Origin: Actinomyces sp. oral taxon 170 str. F0386 | GTDB lineage: Bacteria; Actinomycetota; Actinomycetes; Actinomycetales; Actinomycetaceae | Assembly (NCBI RefSeq): GCF_000195595.1 | Contig: NZ_GL882539.1 | Location: forward strand, 59,124 to 123,123 | Direction of reading: 5' to 3' | DNA length: 64,000 nucleotides | Part shown: in pieces, positions 39,287-49,604 of the stretch | Layout: each line of letters starts with the position of its first letter | Position numbering within the stretch: position 1 is the stretch's first letter | Made by a program: the position numbers and the translations under genes | The notes under the pieces: model-generated | Told to the model about the DNA's origin: nothing | What the model saw: only the letters and a program-made list of their open reading frames with translations | The model's database searches: none

Positions 39287-39351
39287 ATGAGGCCTGCGGA
39301 CGATCGGCACATCTCACCCTGAGCCCGCAGGCCGCCTCCGGCAGGCCTCAT
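39287..39351. terminator. Bidirectional terminator region between the LppM array and purA
   Basis: Arms ATGAGGCCTGC (39287-39297) and GCAGGCCTCAT (39341-39351) pair perfectly. A competing inner pairing uses CCTGCGG and CCGCAGG. It sits between convergent stop codons. Confidence 0.6.
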
Positions 39352-39391
39352 CGGGTGAGGGGCGCGGCCAGCCGTCCGGTGCCCGTCGCCG

Positions 39392-40693
<1,302 letters not shown>

Positions 40694-40796
40694 TCAGTGA
40701 CGGCGTGCCGGTGGACACACCGTTCTCTAGCCTACCGGAGCCGGACCCGCCGCTTCACGCCGTGACCGCCACCTGGCCGCACGGGGGTGGCTCGGG

Positions 40797-41477
40797 TCAG
40801 GAGGGGGCCGGAGCGGCGGCAGTGAGACCGGCGACGGTGGAGCGCTGGAGCAGGGCGATGAGATAGGTCTGGAAGGCCGGCCCGATGAGAACCAGGAACC
40901 AGAGGGCGGCCGTCCTCATGGCGGGCACCGTCCAGAGGACCGCCACCGGTGCCGTCGCGATCACCAGTGCGAGCGCCGTGATCCCCAAGCGCCCCACGGC
41001 GAGCCGGGCCGCGTTGGACAGGTGACGTGTGAGCGGCGCATCGAAGAAGGCCGCCAGCGGGAGCAGCCAGATGAGGGTCGAGACCAGGAGCACTCCTCCG
41101 GCCAGCACCAGCCCGGACACCGCGCCACTCATCCTGCCACCGCCACCGTGCTGACCACCGGTCTGGTGCCCCATGGCGGCGCCGTCGGCCAGGAGCAGGT
41201 ACTCCCATACCCCCAGGGCCAGCAGCACAAGTACCGGCAGCCACCAGGCCAGCGACTGACGCAGGTTGAGGCGGAAGGAGCGCCACCAGGTGGCGGCGAC
41301 TGCCGGGTCGTCGTCGGCCGCCATCTCGCCGGCCACGCGGGCGCAGGCCGTCAGGGAGGCGCCGGCCGTCACCACCGGCAGGCAGCCGGCCAGGGTGAGG
41401 GCGTTGAGGATGACGACGTCGGCCGCTGCGGACCAGGCCCGGTAGGCCGGGCTGTCGGGGCCGGGGAACAGCGCCAC
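40797..41477 (-). CDS. DUF624 (YesL-like) membrane protein
   Basis: 226 residues with five to six hydrophobic segments. The DUF624 pattern is visible near the start: AADVVILNALTLAGCLPVVTAGAS (about 15-38, abbreviated by limits), then the ATWWRSFRLNLRQSLAWW region. YesL proteins are found next to carbohydrate ABC importers and are of unknown mechanism. Start GTG 41477 is chosen for its AAGGAG; the frame is open upstream without signals. It follows the permease genes but is separated by a 14-bp hairpin, so its expression is probably lower than theirs. Confidence 0.85.
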   Translation of the reverse strand: MALFPGPDSPAYRAWSAAADVVILNALTLAGCLPVVTAGASLTACARVAGEMAADDDPAVAATWWRSFRLNLRQSLAWWLPVLVLLALGVWEYLLLADGAAMGHQTGGQHGGGGRMSGAVSGLVLAGGVLLVSTLIWLLPLAAFFDAPLTRHLSNAARLAVGRLGITALALVIATAPVAVLWTVPAMRTAALWFLVLIGPAFQTYLIALLQRSTVAGLTAAAPAPS

Positions 41478-41524
41478 GGGATCTCCTTCATGCGGGACTC
41501 GGGCAGTGACAGGTGGGAATGATA

Positions 41525-41568
41525 CGGGCGGTTCCCGACACCCGCCGTGGGGCATCGGGAACCGCCCG
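41525..41568 (-). terminator. Hairpin between the importer genes and the DUF624 gene
   Basis: Perfect 14-bp inverted repeat (41525-41538 and 41555-41568). It may be a terminator or attenuator. Confidence 0.6.
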
Positions 41569-41590
41569 GTTCAGGAGTCATGCGCGGGCA

Positions 41591-42496
41591 TCAGCCCTTG
41601 ACCGCGCCCGCGGCCACGCCCTCGATGATGTGCTTCTGACCGAAGAGGTAGAAGGCCACGATCGGGACGATGGCGAAGACGAGCATGGCCATCTGGGCAC
41701 CCAGGTCGCGGTTTCCGTTGGACCCGACGAGCGACTGGATGACGATCGGGATGGTCTTGTAGCGCTCGTCCTGGCCGATGACGAGGTTGGGCAGGAGGAA
41801 GTCGTTCCACACCCACATGGCGTTGAGGATCGCCACCGTGACCGCCGTCGGCTTGAGCAGCGGCATGACCACCTTGAAGTAGGTCCGCAGCGGGGAGCAC
41901 CCGTCCATGTAGGCGGCCTCCTCGATCTCCATGGGGATCGACTTGATGAAGCCGGCGAACAGGAACACCGACAGACCGCCGCCGAATCCGAGGTAGAGGA
42001 CGATCATGCCCCAGGGCGTGGCCAGGCCGAGGAGGTCGGCCACCTTGACGGTGGGGAACATGACCATCTGGAAGGGAGCGATCATGGAGAAGGCGAAGGC
42101 GTAGTAGATCGCCGAGGTCCACCACGTCTTGATGCGGGTGATGTAGTAGGCGGTCATCGCCGTGAGGAACACGATGACGACGACGGAGCCCACCGTGATG
42201 AACAGCGACCACCCCATGGCGCTGGCGAAGCCGGACAGGGCCAGGCCGGTGGCGTAGTTGTCCAGGCCGGCGAAGGTCTTGGCGGTCGGCAGGGCGAAGG
42301 GGCTGTCGGAGATGTAGAACTTGCCCTTGAAGGAGTTGGTGAGGATGAAGGCCAGGGGGATGACCCACACGAGGGCCAGGACGGTCAGCACCCCCACGAG
42401 CGCCTTCTGGCCGGGCGTGTGCCGAGGCGCCTTCCCACCCGCCTTCCGGGCTGGGGCGGCGGTTCCGGGGACATGGGTCTGGACGGCGGTGCTCAC
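41591..42496 (-). CDS. Carbohydrate ABC transporter permease, MalG type
   Basis: 301 residues, six predicted helices, CUT1 family. The EAA loop that docks to the ATPase is EEAAYMDGCSPLRTYFKVVM (about 195-214). Partner of the upstream permease, with which it overlaps by 4 bp. The N-terminal 25 residues are a cytoplasmic Ala/Lys/Pro tail. No ATPase gene is nearby; in actinobacteria a shared MsiK-type ATPase usually serves such systems. The substrate cannot be read from sequence. Confidence 0.93.
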   Translation of the reverse strand: MSTAVQTHVPGTAAPARKAGGKAPRHTPGQKALVGVLTVLALVWVIPLAFILTNSFKGKFYISDSPFALPTAKTFAGLDNYATGLALSGFASAMGWSLFITVGSVVVIVFLTAMTAYYITRIKTWWTSAIYYAFAFSMIAPFQMVMFPTVKVADLLGLATPWGMIVLYLGFGGGLSVFLFAGFIKSIPMEIEEAAYMDGCSPLRTYFKVVMPLLKPTAVTVAILNAMWVWNDFLLPNLVIGQDERYKTIPIVIQSLVGSNGNRDLGAQMAMLVFAIVPIVAFYLFGQKHIIEGVAAGAVKG

Positions 42497-43338
42497 GCGT
42501 CAACCTCCTTGGAACGAGTGGCGCGCAGCTGGATGAGCGCGATGGCGGCGACGATGAGGAAGAAGACGACGGCCTCGGCCTGGGCGACGCCCTCCTGACC
42601 GACCTTCTTGTACATCGTGTTGACGATGCTGAGCGCGGCCATCTGGGTCTGCTTGGCCGGGGCCCCGTTGGTCAGGGCGAGGTTCTGGTCATACATCTTG
42701 AAGGTGTTGGCCAGGGTGAGGAACAGGCAGATGGTGATCGAGGGCATGATCATCGGCAGCGTCACGTTGCGCAGCGTCTGCCAGCGGCCGGCGCCGTCGA
42801 TCTGGGAGGCCTCGATGAGCTCGGGCGGCACGTTCTGCAGGCCGGCGATGTAGATGACCATCATGTAGCCCATGAGCTGCCAGTTGACGAGCATGACCAG
42901 GCCGGCCAGACCCAGGCGCCAGTCGTTGACGATGGTCTGGCCCCAGCGCTGCAGGATCGCGTTGAGCATGACCTGCCAGGTGTAGCCCAGGACGATGCCG
43001 CCGATGAGGTTGGGCATGAAGAAGACGGCGCGGAAGAAGTTGGTGCCGCGCAGCTTGCGGGTCAGGAAGTAGGCCAGGGCGAAGGCGCCCAGGTTGACCG
43101 TGATGATGGAGATGACGGAGACGACGGCGGTGAAGAGGAGAGCCTGCGGGAAGTCGCTGCGCTCCCCCAGTGCCCTGGCGTAGTTGTCGGTGCCCACGAA
43201 CCGCGCGTTGGTCAGGCTGTTGAACTTGGTGAAGGAGAGATAGAGCCCCATGAAGAAGGGGACGATGAAAGCGATCATGAAGGCCAACAGGGTCGGCCCC
43301 GCGAATACTGGGAAGAACTTTTTCAGTGCCTTGGTCAT
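42493..43338 (-). CDS. Carbohydrate ABC transporter permease, MalF type
   Basis: 281 residues, six helices, CUT1 family. FVPFFMGLYLSFTKF-like first helix region, and EAA loop IEASQIDGAGRWQTLRNVTL (about 185-204). It forms the heterodimeric channel with the downstream MalG-type protein. It follows the binding-protein gene after about 190 bp containing a stem-loop, so the three genes are one operon with a step-down after the binding protein. Confidence 0.93.
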   Translation of the reverse strand: MTKALKKFFPVFAGPTLLAFMIAFIVPFFMGLYLSFTKFNSLTNARFVGTDNYARALGERSDFPQALLFTAVVSVISIITVNLGAFALAYFLTRKLRGTNFFRAVFFMPNLIGGIVLGYTWQVMLNAILQRWGQTIVNDWRLGLAGLVMLVNWQLMGYMMVIYIAGLQNVPPELIEASQIDGAGRWQTLRNVTLPMIMPSITICLFLTLANTFKMYDQNLALTNGAPAKQTQMAALSIVNTMYKKVGQEGVAQAEAVVFFLIVAAIALIQLRATRSKEVDA

Positions 43339-43400
43339 ATCTACCTCGAGGTGCGACCGTTACCCGCCGAAGCGGCCGGGTAGCGGAGGGCTCCTACCGG

Positions 43401-43440
43401 GGCGGCGGCGCGGGAGCCGATCGGCTCCGGACACGCCGCC
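43401..43440 (-). promoter_or_regulatory. Intra-operon stem-loop between binding protein and permease genes
   Basis: Contains the perfect 16-bp palindrome 43413-43428 inside a larger stem (GGCGGCG at 43401-43407, CGCCGCC at 43434-43440). In binding-protein operons such stems raise binding-protein expression relative to the permeases, by mRNA protection or partial termination. Confidence 0.5.
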
Positions 43441-43531
43441 CCGGGTGGAGAGGGGATGGGGAGATGAGTCGCCGTCGCGCCGTTGCCGGAGGACCAGGAG
43501 GGACTGAGCGGGCTCGGGCGACTCGACGGCG

Positions 43532-44875
43532 TCAGCCCTCCTTGGCCGACTTCTTCTCGGAGGCCCAGGTGGTCACAAAGAACTCCTTGACCTTCGCCCA
43601 GTCCGAGCTGCCGGAGGCGTACTGAGCCAGGTGCTGGCCGAGCTGGTCCTTGAAGTCCTGGCTCGGGAAGGTCGGGAAGACCCACTTGACGGGAGCGAGG
43701 TCCTTGTTGGTGATGGCCGCGGCGACCTCCTTGCCCAGCGGGTCGGAGGGGGCCAGGTCGGCGTAGGCCTTGTACGGCGCGATGATGCTGAGCTTCTCGG
43801 CGGCGAGCTTGGTGCCCTCGGCGTCGGTGAACAGCCAGGTGAGGAACTCCTTGGTGGCCTTCTGAGCGTCGTCGGAGGCCTGGGAGTTGATCGTCAGGTA
43901 GTTCTCGGTGCCGATGGCGATGTTGCTCTTGTCCTCGCCGGACACGCCGACATAGATCGGCAGGAAGTGGACGTCCTCAGCCTTGACCGTGTTGCCGGAG
44001 ACCTCGGAGATCTGCGACCAGCCCCAGTTGCCGTTCTGAACCATGGCGGCCTTGCCCAGGGCGAAGTCGGCCATGGAGTCGGTGACCGTCTTGGCGCTGG
44101 CCTCGGTGGGGGCGATCGTGGAGTTGTTGAGGTAGAGGTCGAAGATCTGCTTGTAGTTGTCCGAGTAGGTCAGCTTGAGCTCATCGAGGTCGTCGACCTT
44201 GGCGTCGCGGTACTCGTAGTAGACGGGGTAGTTGGCCAGGTGGGTCTGCCAGCGCCAGTCCTCGCCGGGAGACAGGGAGGTGGCGGCGAAGACGCCCTCG
44301 ATACCGAGCTCGGCCTTCTTGGCCTGCATGTCCTCGACGACCTCCTTGAGCTTGTCGAAGCCCTTGATCTGGTCGACGGCGGTGGCCTTGGCGCCCTCCA
44401 TGGCGAAGTACTTGTTGAGGATGGCGGCGTTGTAGATGATGCCGTAGCCCTCGATGGCCAGCGGCACACCCACGACCTTGCCCTCGTCGCCCTTGAGGGC
44501 CAGCGACTCATCCGTCATCTGCTTGGTGAAGTCGGCGTCGGTCAGGTCGGAGGCGTACTCCTTCCAGTTCCCGTAGCCCACGGGTCCGTTGAGGTTGAAC
44601 AGGGTGGGCGGGTTGGACTTGGCGACCTCGGACTTCAGGGTCTGCTCGTAGGTGCCGGAGGCGGCGGTGACGACCTTGACGGCCACGCCGGTCTTCTTGG
44701 TGTAGGCGGCCGCGATGTCCTTGAAGGCCTGCTCCGACTCGGGCTTGAAGTTGAGGAAGTAGACGCCTCCGTCGCCATCGGAACCGGACGAGCCCTTCGA
44801 GCAGGCCGCCAGGGTCGCGGCGACGGCGATCGCAGCGGTTCCACCCAGCATGGAGCGGCGGGAGATGAGTCGCAT
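43532..44875 (-). CDS. Carbohydrate ABC transporter substrate-binding lipoprotein
   Basis: 447 residues, extracytoplasmic solute-binding protein family 1 (CUT1). The signal has a twin-arginine-like SRRSMLGG followed by a lipobox LAAC (Cys about 25). The mature protein has FKPESEQAFKDIAAAYTKKT, a typical early strand-helix, and NGNWGWSQI in the second lobe. ATG 44875 is chosen for AAAGGAGG upstream; the open frame continues to 45040. First gene of the importer operon. A dyad at 45003-45022 is a candidate operator. Confidence 0.93.
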   Translation of the reverse strand: MRLISRRSMLGGTAAIAVAATLAACSKGSSGSDGDGGVYFLNFKPESEQAFKDIAAAYTKKTGVAVKVVTAASGTYEQTLKSEVAKSNPPTLFNLNGPVGYGNWKEYASDLTDADFTKQMTDESLALKGDEGKVVGVPLAIEGYGIIYNAAILNKYFAMEGAKATAVDQIKGFDKLKEVVEDMQAKKAELGIEGVFAATSLSPGEDWRWQTHLANYPVYYEYRDAKVDDLDELKLTYSDNYKQIFDLYLNNSTIAPTEASAKTVTDSMADFALGKAAMVQNGNWGWSQISEVSGNTVKAEDVHFLPIYVGVSGEDKSNIAIGTENYLTINSQASDDAQKATKEFLTWLFTDAEGTKLAAEKLSIIAPYKAYADLAPSDPLGKEVAAAITNKDLAPVKWVFPTFPSQDFKDQLGQHLAQYASGSSDWAKVKEFFVTTWASEKKSAKEG

Positions 44876-45195
44876 TGGGGTCCTCCTTTGGACGCATGGG
44901 ACAGGAGCGGACAGGGGCGTCCGCGAGGAGCGACTGCCGCGTGGCCGGCGGCTGATCCGTCGGTTCAACGGCGACGACCAATCATGGCATATTTCGGCCC
45001 ATATTGCTGCAAGATTTGCAATAAGTGATCTGCGACTCACGTCGATGATGTTGATTCACCCTTATTTCCCGCAATCTCCCGCGATTTCACAACCTCCTCT
45101 CACGGAGCGACGTCACACCGAGCTGTCCTGCAAGAATGTAACCACTCGGTCGGACAGTGGGCGGCCCCTCTCGAACGACTCATGACGCAGACACG
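44876..45195. other. Upstream region of the importer operon
   Basis: No gene is supported. The central part (about 44990-45120) is AT-rich for this genome and contains the candidate operator at 45003-45022. It should hold the promoter of the minus-strand importer operon. Confidence 0.5.
45003..45022 (-). promoter_or_regulatory. Candidate operator of the importer operon
   Basis: Two interlocked dyads: TTGCTGCAA (45004-45012) and ATTGC...GCAAT spanning the whole element. LacI-family sugar regulators bind short dyads of this size, but no regulator gene is in the window. Confidence 0.35.
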
Positions 45196-45230
45196 ACGTG
45201 ACCCCGGCACCGGTGGTGCCGGGGTCACGT
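45196..45230 (-). terminator. Terminator hairpin of fba
   Basis: Perfect 16-bp inverted repeat (45196-45211 and 45215-45230) with a GGT loop, 47 bp after the fba stop. Confidence 0.78.
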
Positions 45231-45277
45231 CCAGCGACGGCCTGTGCTCGCCGCTCACCCCTGTGCGGGGCGGGGGC

Positions 45278-46327
45278 TCACTTGCGGGCGGAGCCGACGG
45301 AGCCGAGGCGCTCGCAGGCCTCGACGACGCGAGCGGCCATGCCCTCCTCGGCGGCCTTGCCCCAGGCGCGCGGGTCGTACTGCTTCTTGTTGCCGACCTC
45401 GCCGTCGACCTTGAGGACGCCATCGTAGTTAGTGTACATCCAGCCGGCGACCGGGCGGGTGTAGGCGTACTGGGTGTCGGTGTCGACGTTCATCTTGATG
45501 ACGCCGTTGCGCACCGCGGTGGCGATCTCCTCGTCGGTGGAGCCGGAGCCGCCGTGCATGACCAGGTCGAAGGGCGAGCTCTTGTCGCCGACCTTGGAGG
45601 ACAGGCGGTCACCGAGACGCTTGGCCACATCGTCCTGGATCTCGCCGAGGATCTCCGGGCGGAGCTTGACGTGACCGGGCTTGTAGGAGCCGTGCACGTT
45701 GCCGAAGGTCAGGGCCGTGATGTAGCGGCCGTTCTCACCCAGGCCGAGGGCCTCGACGGCCTTCCAGGCGTCGTCGGCGGTGGTGTAGAGGTTGGCGTTC
45801 TCCTCGCCCTTGATACCGTCCTCCTCGCCGCCCACGGCGCCGATCTCGATCTCGAGGACGACGTTGGCGGCCTTGGCGCGCTTGAGCATGTCGACGGCGA
45901 TCTCGATGTTGTCGTCGAGGGCCTCGGCGGAGCCGTCCCACATGTGGGAGTTGAACATCGGCAGCTCACCGTTCTTGACCTGCTCGGCCTCGATCTCCAT
46001 GAGCGGGTGGATCCAGTCGGCCAGGAGCTTCTTGGGGCAGTGGTCGGTGTGCAGACCGATGGTGACGGGGTAGAGGTCGCCCACGGCGCGGGCGTAGGCG
46101 GTGAAGGCGATCGAGCCCTTGACGCGGTCGAGGCGCGAGGACCCGGACCAGTAGGCGGCACCACCGTTGGAGATCTGGACGATGCCGTCGGACTCGGCGT
46201 CGGCGAAGCCCTTGAGGGCGGCGGACAGAGTCTGGGACGAGGTGACGTTGATCGCGGGGATGGCGTACTTGCCGGCCTTCGCGCGGTCAAGCATGTCGGC
46301 GTAGGACTCCGGGGTTGCAATGGCCAC
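45278..46327 (-). CDS. fba: Class II fructose-bisphosphate aldolase
   Basis: Zinc-dependent cleavage of fructose 1,6-bisphosphate to the two triose phosphates. 349 residues, long class IIA type. Zinc-site HTDHCPKKLL (about 106-115), EIEIGAVGGEEDG (about 170-182) and the phosphate loop MHGGSGSTDEE (about 268-278) are intact. GTG 46327 is chosen because AGGAGG lies 6 nt upstream. Monocistronic between its own terminator and the methyltransferase gene. Confidence 0.96.
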   Translation of the reverse strand: MAIATPESYADMLDRAKAGKYAIPAINVTSSQTLSAALKGFADAESDGIVQISNGGAAYWSGSSRLDRVKGSIAFTAYARAVGDLYPVTIGLHTDHCPKKLLADWIHPLMEIEAEQVKNGELPMFNSHMWDGSAEALDDNIEIAVDMLKRAKAANVVLEIEIGAVGGEEDGIKGEENANLYTTADDAWKAVEALGLGENGRYITALTFGNVHGSYKPGHVKLRPEILGEIQDDVAKRLGDRLSSKVGDKSSPFDLVMHGGSGSTDEEIATAVRNGVIKMNVDTDTQYAYTRPVAGWMYTNYDGVLKVDGEVGNKKQYDPRAWGKAAEEGMAARVVEACERLGSVGSARK

Positions 46328-46532
46328 TGGGTGCCTCCTGATTTCTGTATGAGTCAGTGGTGCGGGGCCGATTGTTCCACGAATCCCGACCCAGGTGAAC
46401 CGGATCATGGTCCCGGATGGGCCGCGCGGGCCGGCAGCATGGGCTGTTCAGGGCCGGTTTGGTGCTGACGCCTATGAGGCGGGGCAATACGGGGCAATAC
46501 AGCGCAATACAACGGGCCGGCAGCGCCCGAGG

Positions 46533-47327
46533 TCAGTCTGGGGCCGGCCCGGCGTGCTGGAGGATCCAGGTGTGCATGGCCACGGCCGCCGCCGCGGCCA
46601 CGTTGATGGAGCGGGTGGAGCCGTACTGGCCGATGCGCAGCAGGCTGGCGCAGCCGGCGCTCAGCTCGGCACTGATGCCCTCACCCTCGGAACCGAAGAC
46701 CATGAGGCAGCGCTCGGGCAGCGCGGCGGCCTCCAGGGGCCGGGCTCCGGGGCCGTTGTCGATGCCGATGACCTCGTAGCCGCTTGCCGCCGCCCAGTCG
46801 AGCAGCTCGCCGGGCTCGGGGTGGTGGCGCACGTCCAGGTAGCGGTTGGTGACCATGGCGCCGCGCTTGTTCCAGCGGCGTCGGCCGATGATGTGGACAC
46901 CGGCGACGTTGAAGGCGTTGGCGCTGCGCACGATGGAGCCGATGTTGAGGTCCTGGCTGACGTTCTCGATGGCGATGTGCAGCCGGTGGGCGCGGGCGGC
47001 CAGATCGGCGCGGATCGCCGCGATGGTCCAGTAGCGGTAGCGGTCGACGACGTTGCGCCGGTCGCCGTCCGCCAGCAGCTCGCGGTCGTAGCGGGGGTCG
47101 GCGGGCCAGGCCTCGGGGCCTCCGGGCCAGGGGCCGACGCCGACTTGGCGGACATCGGCGGGCCGGTCCTCCTCCGGGGTCATGGCCGAGAACCTGGTGG
47201 AGGACGTCGCGGCCTCTGCGGGCACAGCGGGCCGGTGCTCCCCCTCGGGCAGGTCGACGGGCTGATCCATGCGATCAGCGTCCTCGCCTCGGCGAGCAGA
47301 TGCCGGCGGACGCCGTCGGGGATTCAC
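46533..47327 (-). CDS. SpoU/TrmH-family RNA 2'-O-ribose methyltransferase
   Basis: 264 residues. The SPOUT knot motifs are visible: NIGSIVRSANAFNVAGVH (about 120-137), MVFGSEGEGIS (about 210-220) and SINVAAAAAVAMH (about 241-253). A 70-residue N-terminal extension is polar. It methylates the ribose of an rRNA or tRNA nucleotide; the exact target is not predictable. GTG 47327 overlaps the pyrE stop by 4 bp, so it is translationally coupled. Possible alternative start: ATG 47270. Confidence 0.9.
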   Translation of the reverse strand: MNPRRRPPASARRGEDADRMDQPVDLPEGEHRPAVPAEAATSSTRFSAMTPEEDRPADVRQVGVGPWPGGPEAWPADPRYDRELLADGDRRNVVDRYRYWTIAAIRADLAARAHRLHIAIENVSQDLNIGSIVRSANAFNVAGVHIIGRRRWNKRGAMVTNRYLDVRHHPEPGELLDWAAASGYEVIGIDNGPGARPLEAAALPERCLMVFGSEGEGISAELSAGCASLLRIGQYGSTRSINVAAAAAVAMHTWILQHAGPAPD

Positions 47328-47893
47328 TCCAGGCCGAGGTCGGCCAGGCCGAGCGCCGCGTAGTAGGACAGGCCGGCGGCCTCGATGCGCTCACGCGCGC
47401 CGGTGGCCCGGTCGACGATGACGGCGACGGCCCGCACGTCGGCACCCGCCTCGCGCAGGGCCTCGACGGCCTCCAGCGGGGAGCCGCCGGTGGTGGAGGT
47501 GTCCTCCAGGACCACCACGGAGCGCCCGGCGACGTCGGGGCCCTCGATGCGCCGGCGCATGCCGTGGTCCTTGGCGGCCTTGCGTACGACGAAGGCGTCC
47601 AGGTCCAGACCGCGCGAGGCGGCGGCGTGCAGCATGGCGGCGGCCACGGGGTCGGCCCCCATGGTCAGGCCGCCGACGGCGTCGATCTCGTCAGTGCCCA
47701 GCCCCGCCTCCTCCAGCATGTCGAGCATGACGTGGCCGATGAGGGGGGCGGCCTCGTGGTGGAGGGTGGCGCGGCGCATGTCCACGTAGAAATCGGACTC
47801 GAGGCCGGAGGCGAGGGTGACCTTGCCGCGGACGACGGACAGCTCATTGACGAGCTCGGCCAGGCGGGCGATATGGGAATCGTTGGTGCTCAC
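47324..47893 (-). CDS. pyrE: Orotate phosphoribosyltransferase
   Basis: Converts orotate and PRPP to OMP, fifth step of pyrimidine synthesis. 189 residues. The PRPP-binding loop is SVVVLEDTSTTGGSPLEAVE (about 126-145). LASGLESDFYVDMRRATLH (about 28-46) is the orotate-binding N-terminal part, with the usual Lys-for-Leu substitution region. GTG 47893 lies 7 nt after TACCAT, although GGAG in the spacer could serve as a ribosome site. Coupled to the downstream RNA methyltransferase. Confidence 0.95.
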   Translation of the reverse strand: MSTNDSHIARLAELVNELSVVRGKVTLASGLESDFYVDMRRATLHHEAAPLIGHVMLDMLEEAGLGTDEIDAVGGLTMGADPVAAAMLHAAASRGLDLDAFVVRKAAKDHGMRRRIEGPDVAGRSVVVLEDTSTTGGSPLEAVEALREAGADVRAVAVIVDRATGARERIEAAGLSYYAALGLADLGLE

Positions 47894-47900
47894 GGCTCCG

Positions 47901-47906
47901 ATGGTA
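47901..47906 (-). promoter_or_regulatory. -10 hexamer TACCAT of possible leaderless promoter for pyrE
   Basis: TACCAT on the minus strand, 7 nt before GTG 47893. The spacer contains GGAG, so this case is ambiguous. Confidence 0.35.
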
Positions 47907-47950
47907 GTGGCCGTGGGCGCTTGCGTGCCGGGTAGACACCCACTGCGACC

Positions 47951-47991
47951 AGAGCCCGCCCTCTTCCGCGTGATGCGGAGGGGCGGGCTCT
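47951..47991 (-). terminator. Terminator hairpin of tpx
   Basis: Arms AGAGCCCGCCC (47951-47961) and GGGCGGGCTCT (47981-47991), 11 bp perfect, with an inner CCGC/GCGG pairing. It lies just after the tpx stop. Confidence 0.72.
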
Positions 47992-48013
47992 GGGAGAGTC
48001 TCGGTAGGGGAGG

Positions 48014-48511
48014 TCAGGACAGGGCGGCCACGGCGGCGTCGTAGTCGGGCTCCTGACCGACCTCGGGGACCTGCTCGGTGTAGACGACCTTGCCGTTCTC
48101 GTCGAGAACGACAACGGCGCGCGACAGCAGGCCGGCCAGTGGGCCGTCGGCCAGGGTGACGCCGTAGTCGGCGCCGAAGGTGGAGCGGAAGGTCGAGCCG
48201 GTCACCACGTTGCTCAGGCCCTCGGCGCCGCAGAAGCGGGAGCCGGCGAAGGGCAGGTCGGCGGAGACGCAGACCACGGTCGTGTTGTCCAGCTCGGAGG
48301 CAAGCTTGTTGAACTGACGCACAGAGGCGGCGCACACCCCGGTGTCCACCGAGGGGAAGATGTTGAGGACTACGCGGTGGCCGGCCAGGGACTGGCTGGT
48401 GACCGGGGCGAGGTCGGCGCCCACGAGGTCGAAGGCGGGGGCGGTCGAGCCCACAGCGGGCAGCTGGCCGACGGTGCTGACGGGGTCTCCGTGGAAGGTA
48501 ATGGAAGCCAT
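48014..48511 (-). CDS. tpx: Thiol peroxidase
   Basis: Atypical 2-Cys peroxiredoxin that reduces peroxides using thioredoxin. 165 residues. The peroxidatic Cys 60 is in [14 protein letters not shown] and the resolving Cys 94 in [10 protein letters not shown], with the 34-residue spacing typical of Tpx. TPAFDLV-type start ([14 protein letters not shown]). ATG 48511 is the first Met of the family pattern. Monocistronic, with its own hairpin. Confidence 0.95.
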   Translation of the reverse strand: MASITFHGDPVSTVGQLPAVGSTAPAFDLVGADLAPVTSQSLAGHRVVLNIFPSVDTGVCAASVRQFNKLASELDNTTVVCVSADLPFAGSRFCGAEGLSNVVTGSTFRSTFGADYGVTLADGPLAGLLSRAVVVLDENGKVVYTEQVPEVGQEPDYDAAVAALS

Positions 48512-48772
48512 GGTGCGATCGTTGCAGGTCACCGGTCTTCTGGCCACGCCCTCAGCCCTGGGCGATTCTCGGCCCGCCCGACAAGGCTAAGAACCCCGGC
48601 GAGCGGATGAGTCTGTCACAACGAGAGACTCTTAGATGGCCGCATCGCCCGGCCATGACACATCTGCGCAGGTCAGCGCCGTTGGGGAAGTCAACGGTGG
48701 CGGCAGCACGCAGGAATGCGGGTGAAAAGCCTCCATCTGTGACACTTTTCGCCGCGATGAGCTCCTGCGGCC

Positions 48773-49546
48773 TCACTCGGGGTCTCGGCCGGAGCGCTCG
48801 GGCCCGACCATCCGGCGCACGAACCAGCGGGGAGCCAGTCGCAGAGCGGCGTTGGCGCTGCGGTAGCGCAGGCTCGGGGTGCAGATGACCTGGCCGCGTC
48901 GCACTGCGGCGAGGCCGTCGATGGCGACTCGCTCAGCGTCCAGCCACAGCGGGTCCTTCCACTGGGTCTCGTCGATACCGGCCGCCGCGTGGAAACCGGT
49001 GTGGACCAGCCCGGGGCACAGCGCCGTGGCGGTCACGCCGGTGCCGGCGAGCTCGGCGGCCAGCCCCTCGGTGAACCGGAGCACCCAGGCCTTGTGCGCC
49101 GCGTAGGTACCCATGGCGGTGTGCGCAGTCATGGAGGAGACGTTGAGGATCGCACCGCGCCCGCGCTCCACCATGGCACCGGCCGCTGCGTGCGAGGCCA
49201 CCATGACCGCGCGGACCATGACGTCGAGGGCCCGCTCCTCACGGGCCAGGTCTCCCCCGATGAAGGGCTGCCCCAGCCCGAAGCCGGCGTTGTTGACCAG
49301 GAGCCCCACGGGCTTGCCCGGCTCACGCAGGCGCTCGGCGATAACCTCGAGCTCATCGCGCTGAGACAGGTCGGCCCGCAGGACCTCCACCTGGACACCG
49401 GCGAACTGACGCATCTCCTCGGCCACCTCCCGCAGACGCTCGGGGGTGCGCGCGACGAGGATGAGGTTGTGCCGGGCCTGGGCGAGCTGCCAGGCGATCT
49501 CCAGGCCGAGGCCGCTGGTGGCCCCGGTGACAAGTGCTGTTCCCAT
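48773..49546 (-). CDS. Short-chain dehydrogenase/reductase
   Basis: 257-residue classical SDR. NADP-site TGATSGLGLEIA (about 6-17), NNAG at about 90, active-site Ser in NVSSMTAHTAMGTYAAHK with Tyr-x3-Lys (about 150-156), then the PG motif LCPGLVHTGF. Substrate unknown; relatives are annotated as acyl or ketone reductases (DltE/YqjQ group). The ATG at 49546 lies 6 nt after TAGCCT. Divergent from xth, with a 64-bp shared promoter region. Confidence 0.92.
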   Translation of the reverse strand: MGTALVTGATSGLGLEIAWQLAQARHNLILVARTPERLREVAEEMRQFAGVQVEVLRADLSQRDELEVIAERLREPGKPVGLLVNNAGFGLGQPFIGGDLAREERALDVMVRAVMVASHAAAGAMVERGRGAILNVSSMTAHTAMGTYAAHKAWVLRFTEGLAAELAGTGVTATALCPGLVHTGFHAAAGIDETQWKDPLWLDAERVAIDGLAAVRRGQVICTPSLRYRSANAALRLAPRWFVRRMVGPERSGRDPE

Positions 49547-49552
49547 GGCGGC

Positions 49553-49558
49553 AGGCTA
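49553..49558 (-). promoter_or_regulatory. -10 hexamer TAGCCT of leaderless promoter for the SDR gene
   Basis: TAGCCT on the minus strand, 6 nt before the ATG at 49546. Confidence 0.6.
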
Positions 49559-49576
49559 CGGCCGCTTGTTGAGTGC

Positions 49577-49604
49577 TTGATGGGAACCGGGCACCGGCTA
49601 CGCT
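49577..49604 (+). promoter_or_regulatory. Leaderless promoter of xth (TTGATG, 16 bp, TACGCT)
   Basis: -35 TTGATG at 49577-49582 and -10 TACGCT at 49599-49604. The ATG at 49611 follows 6 nt later. This is the most complete example of the leaderless pattern in the window. Confidence 0.65.
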
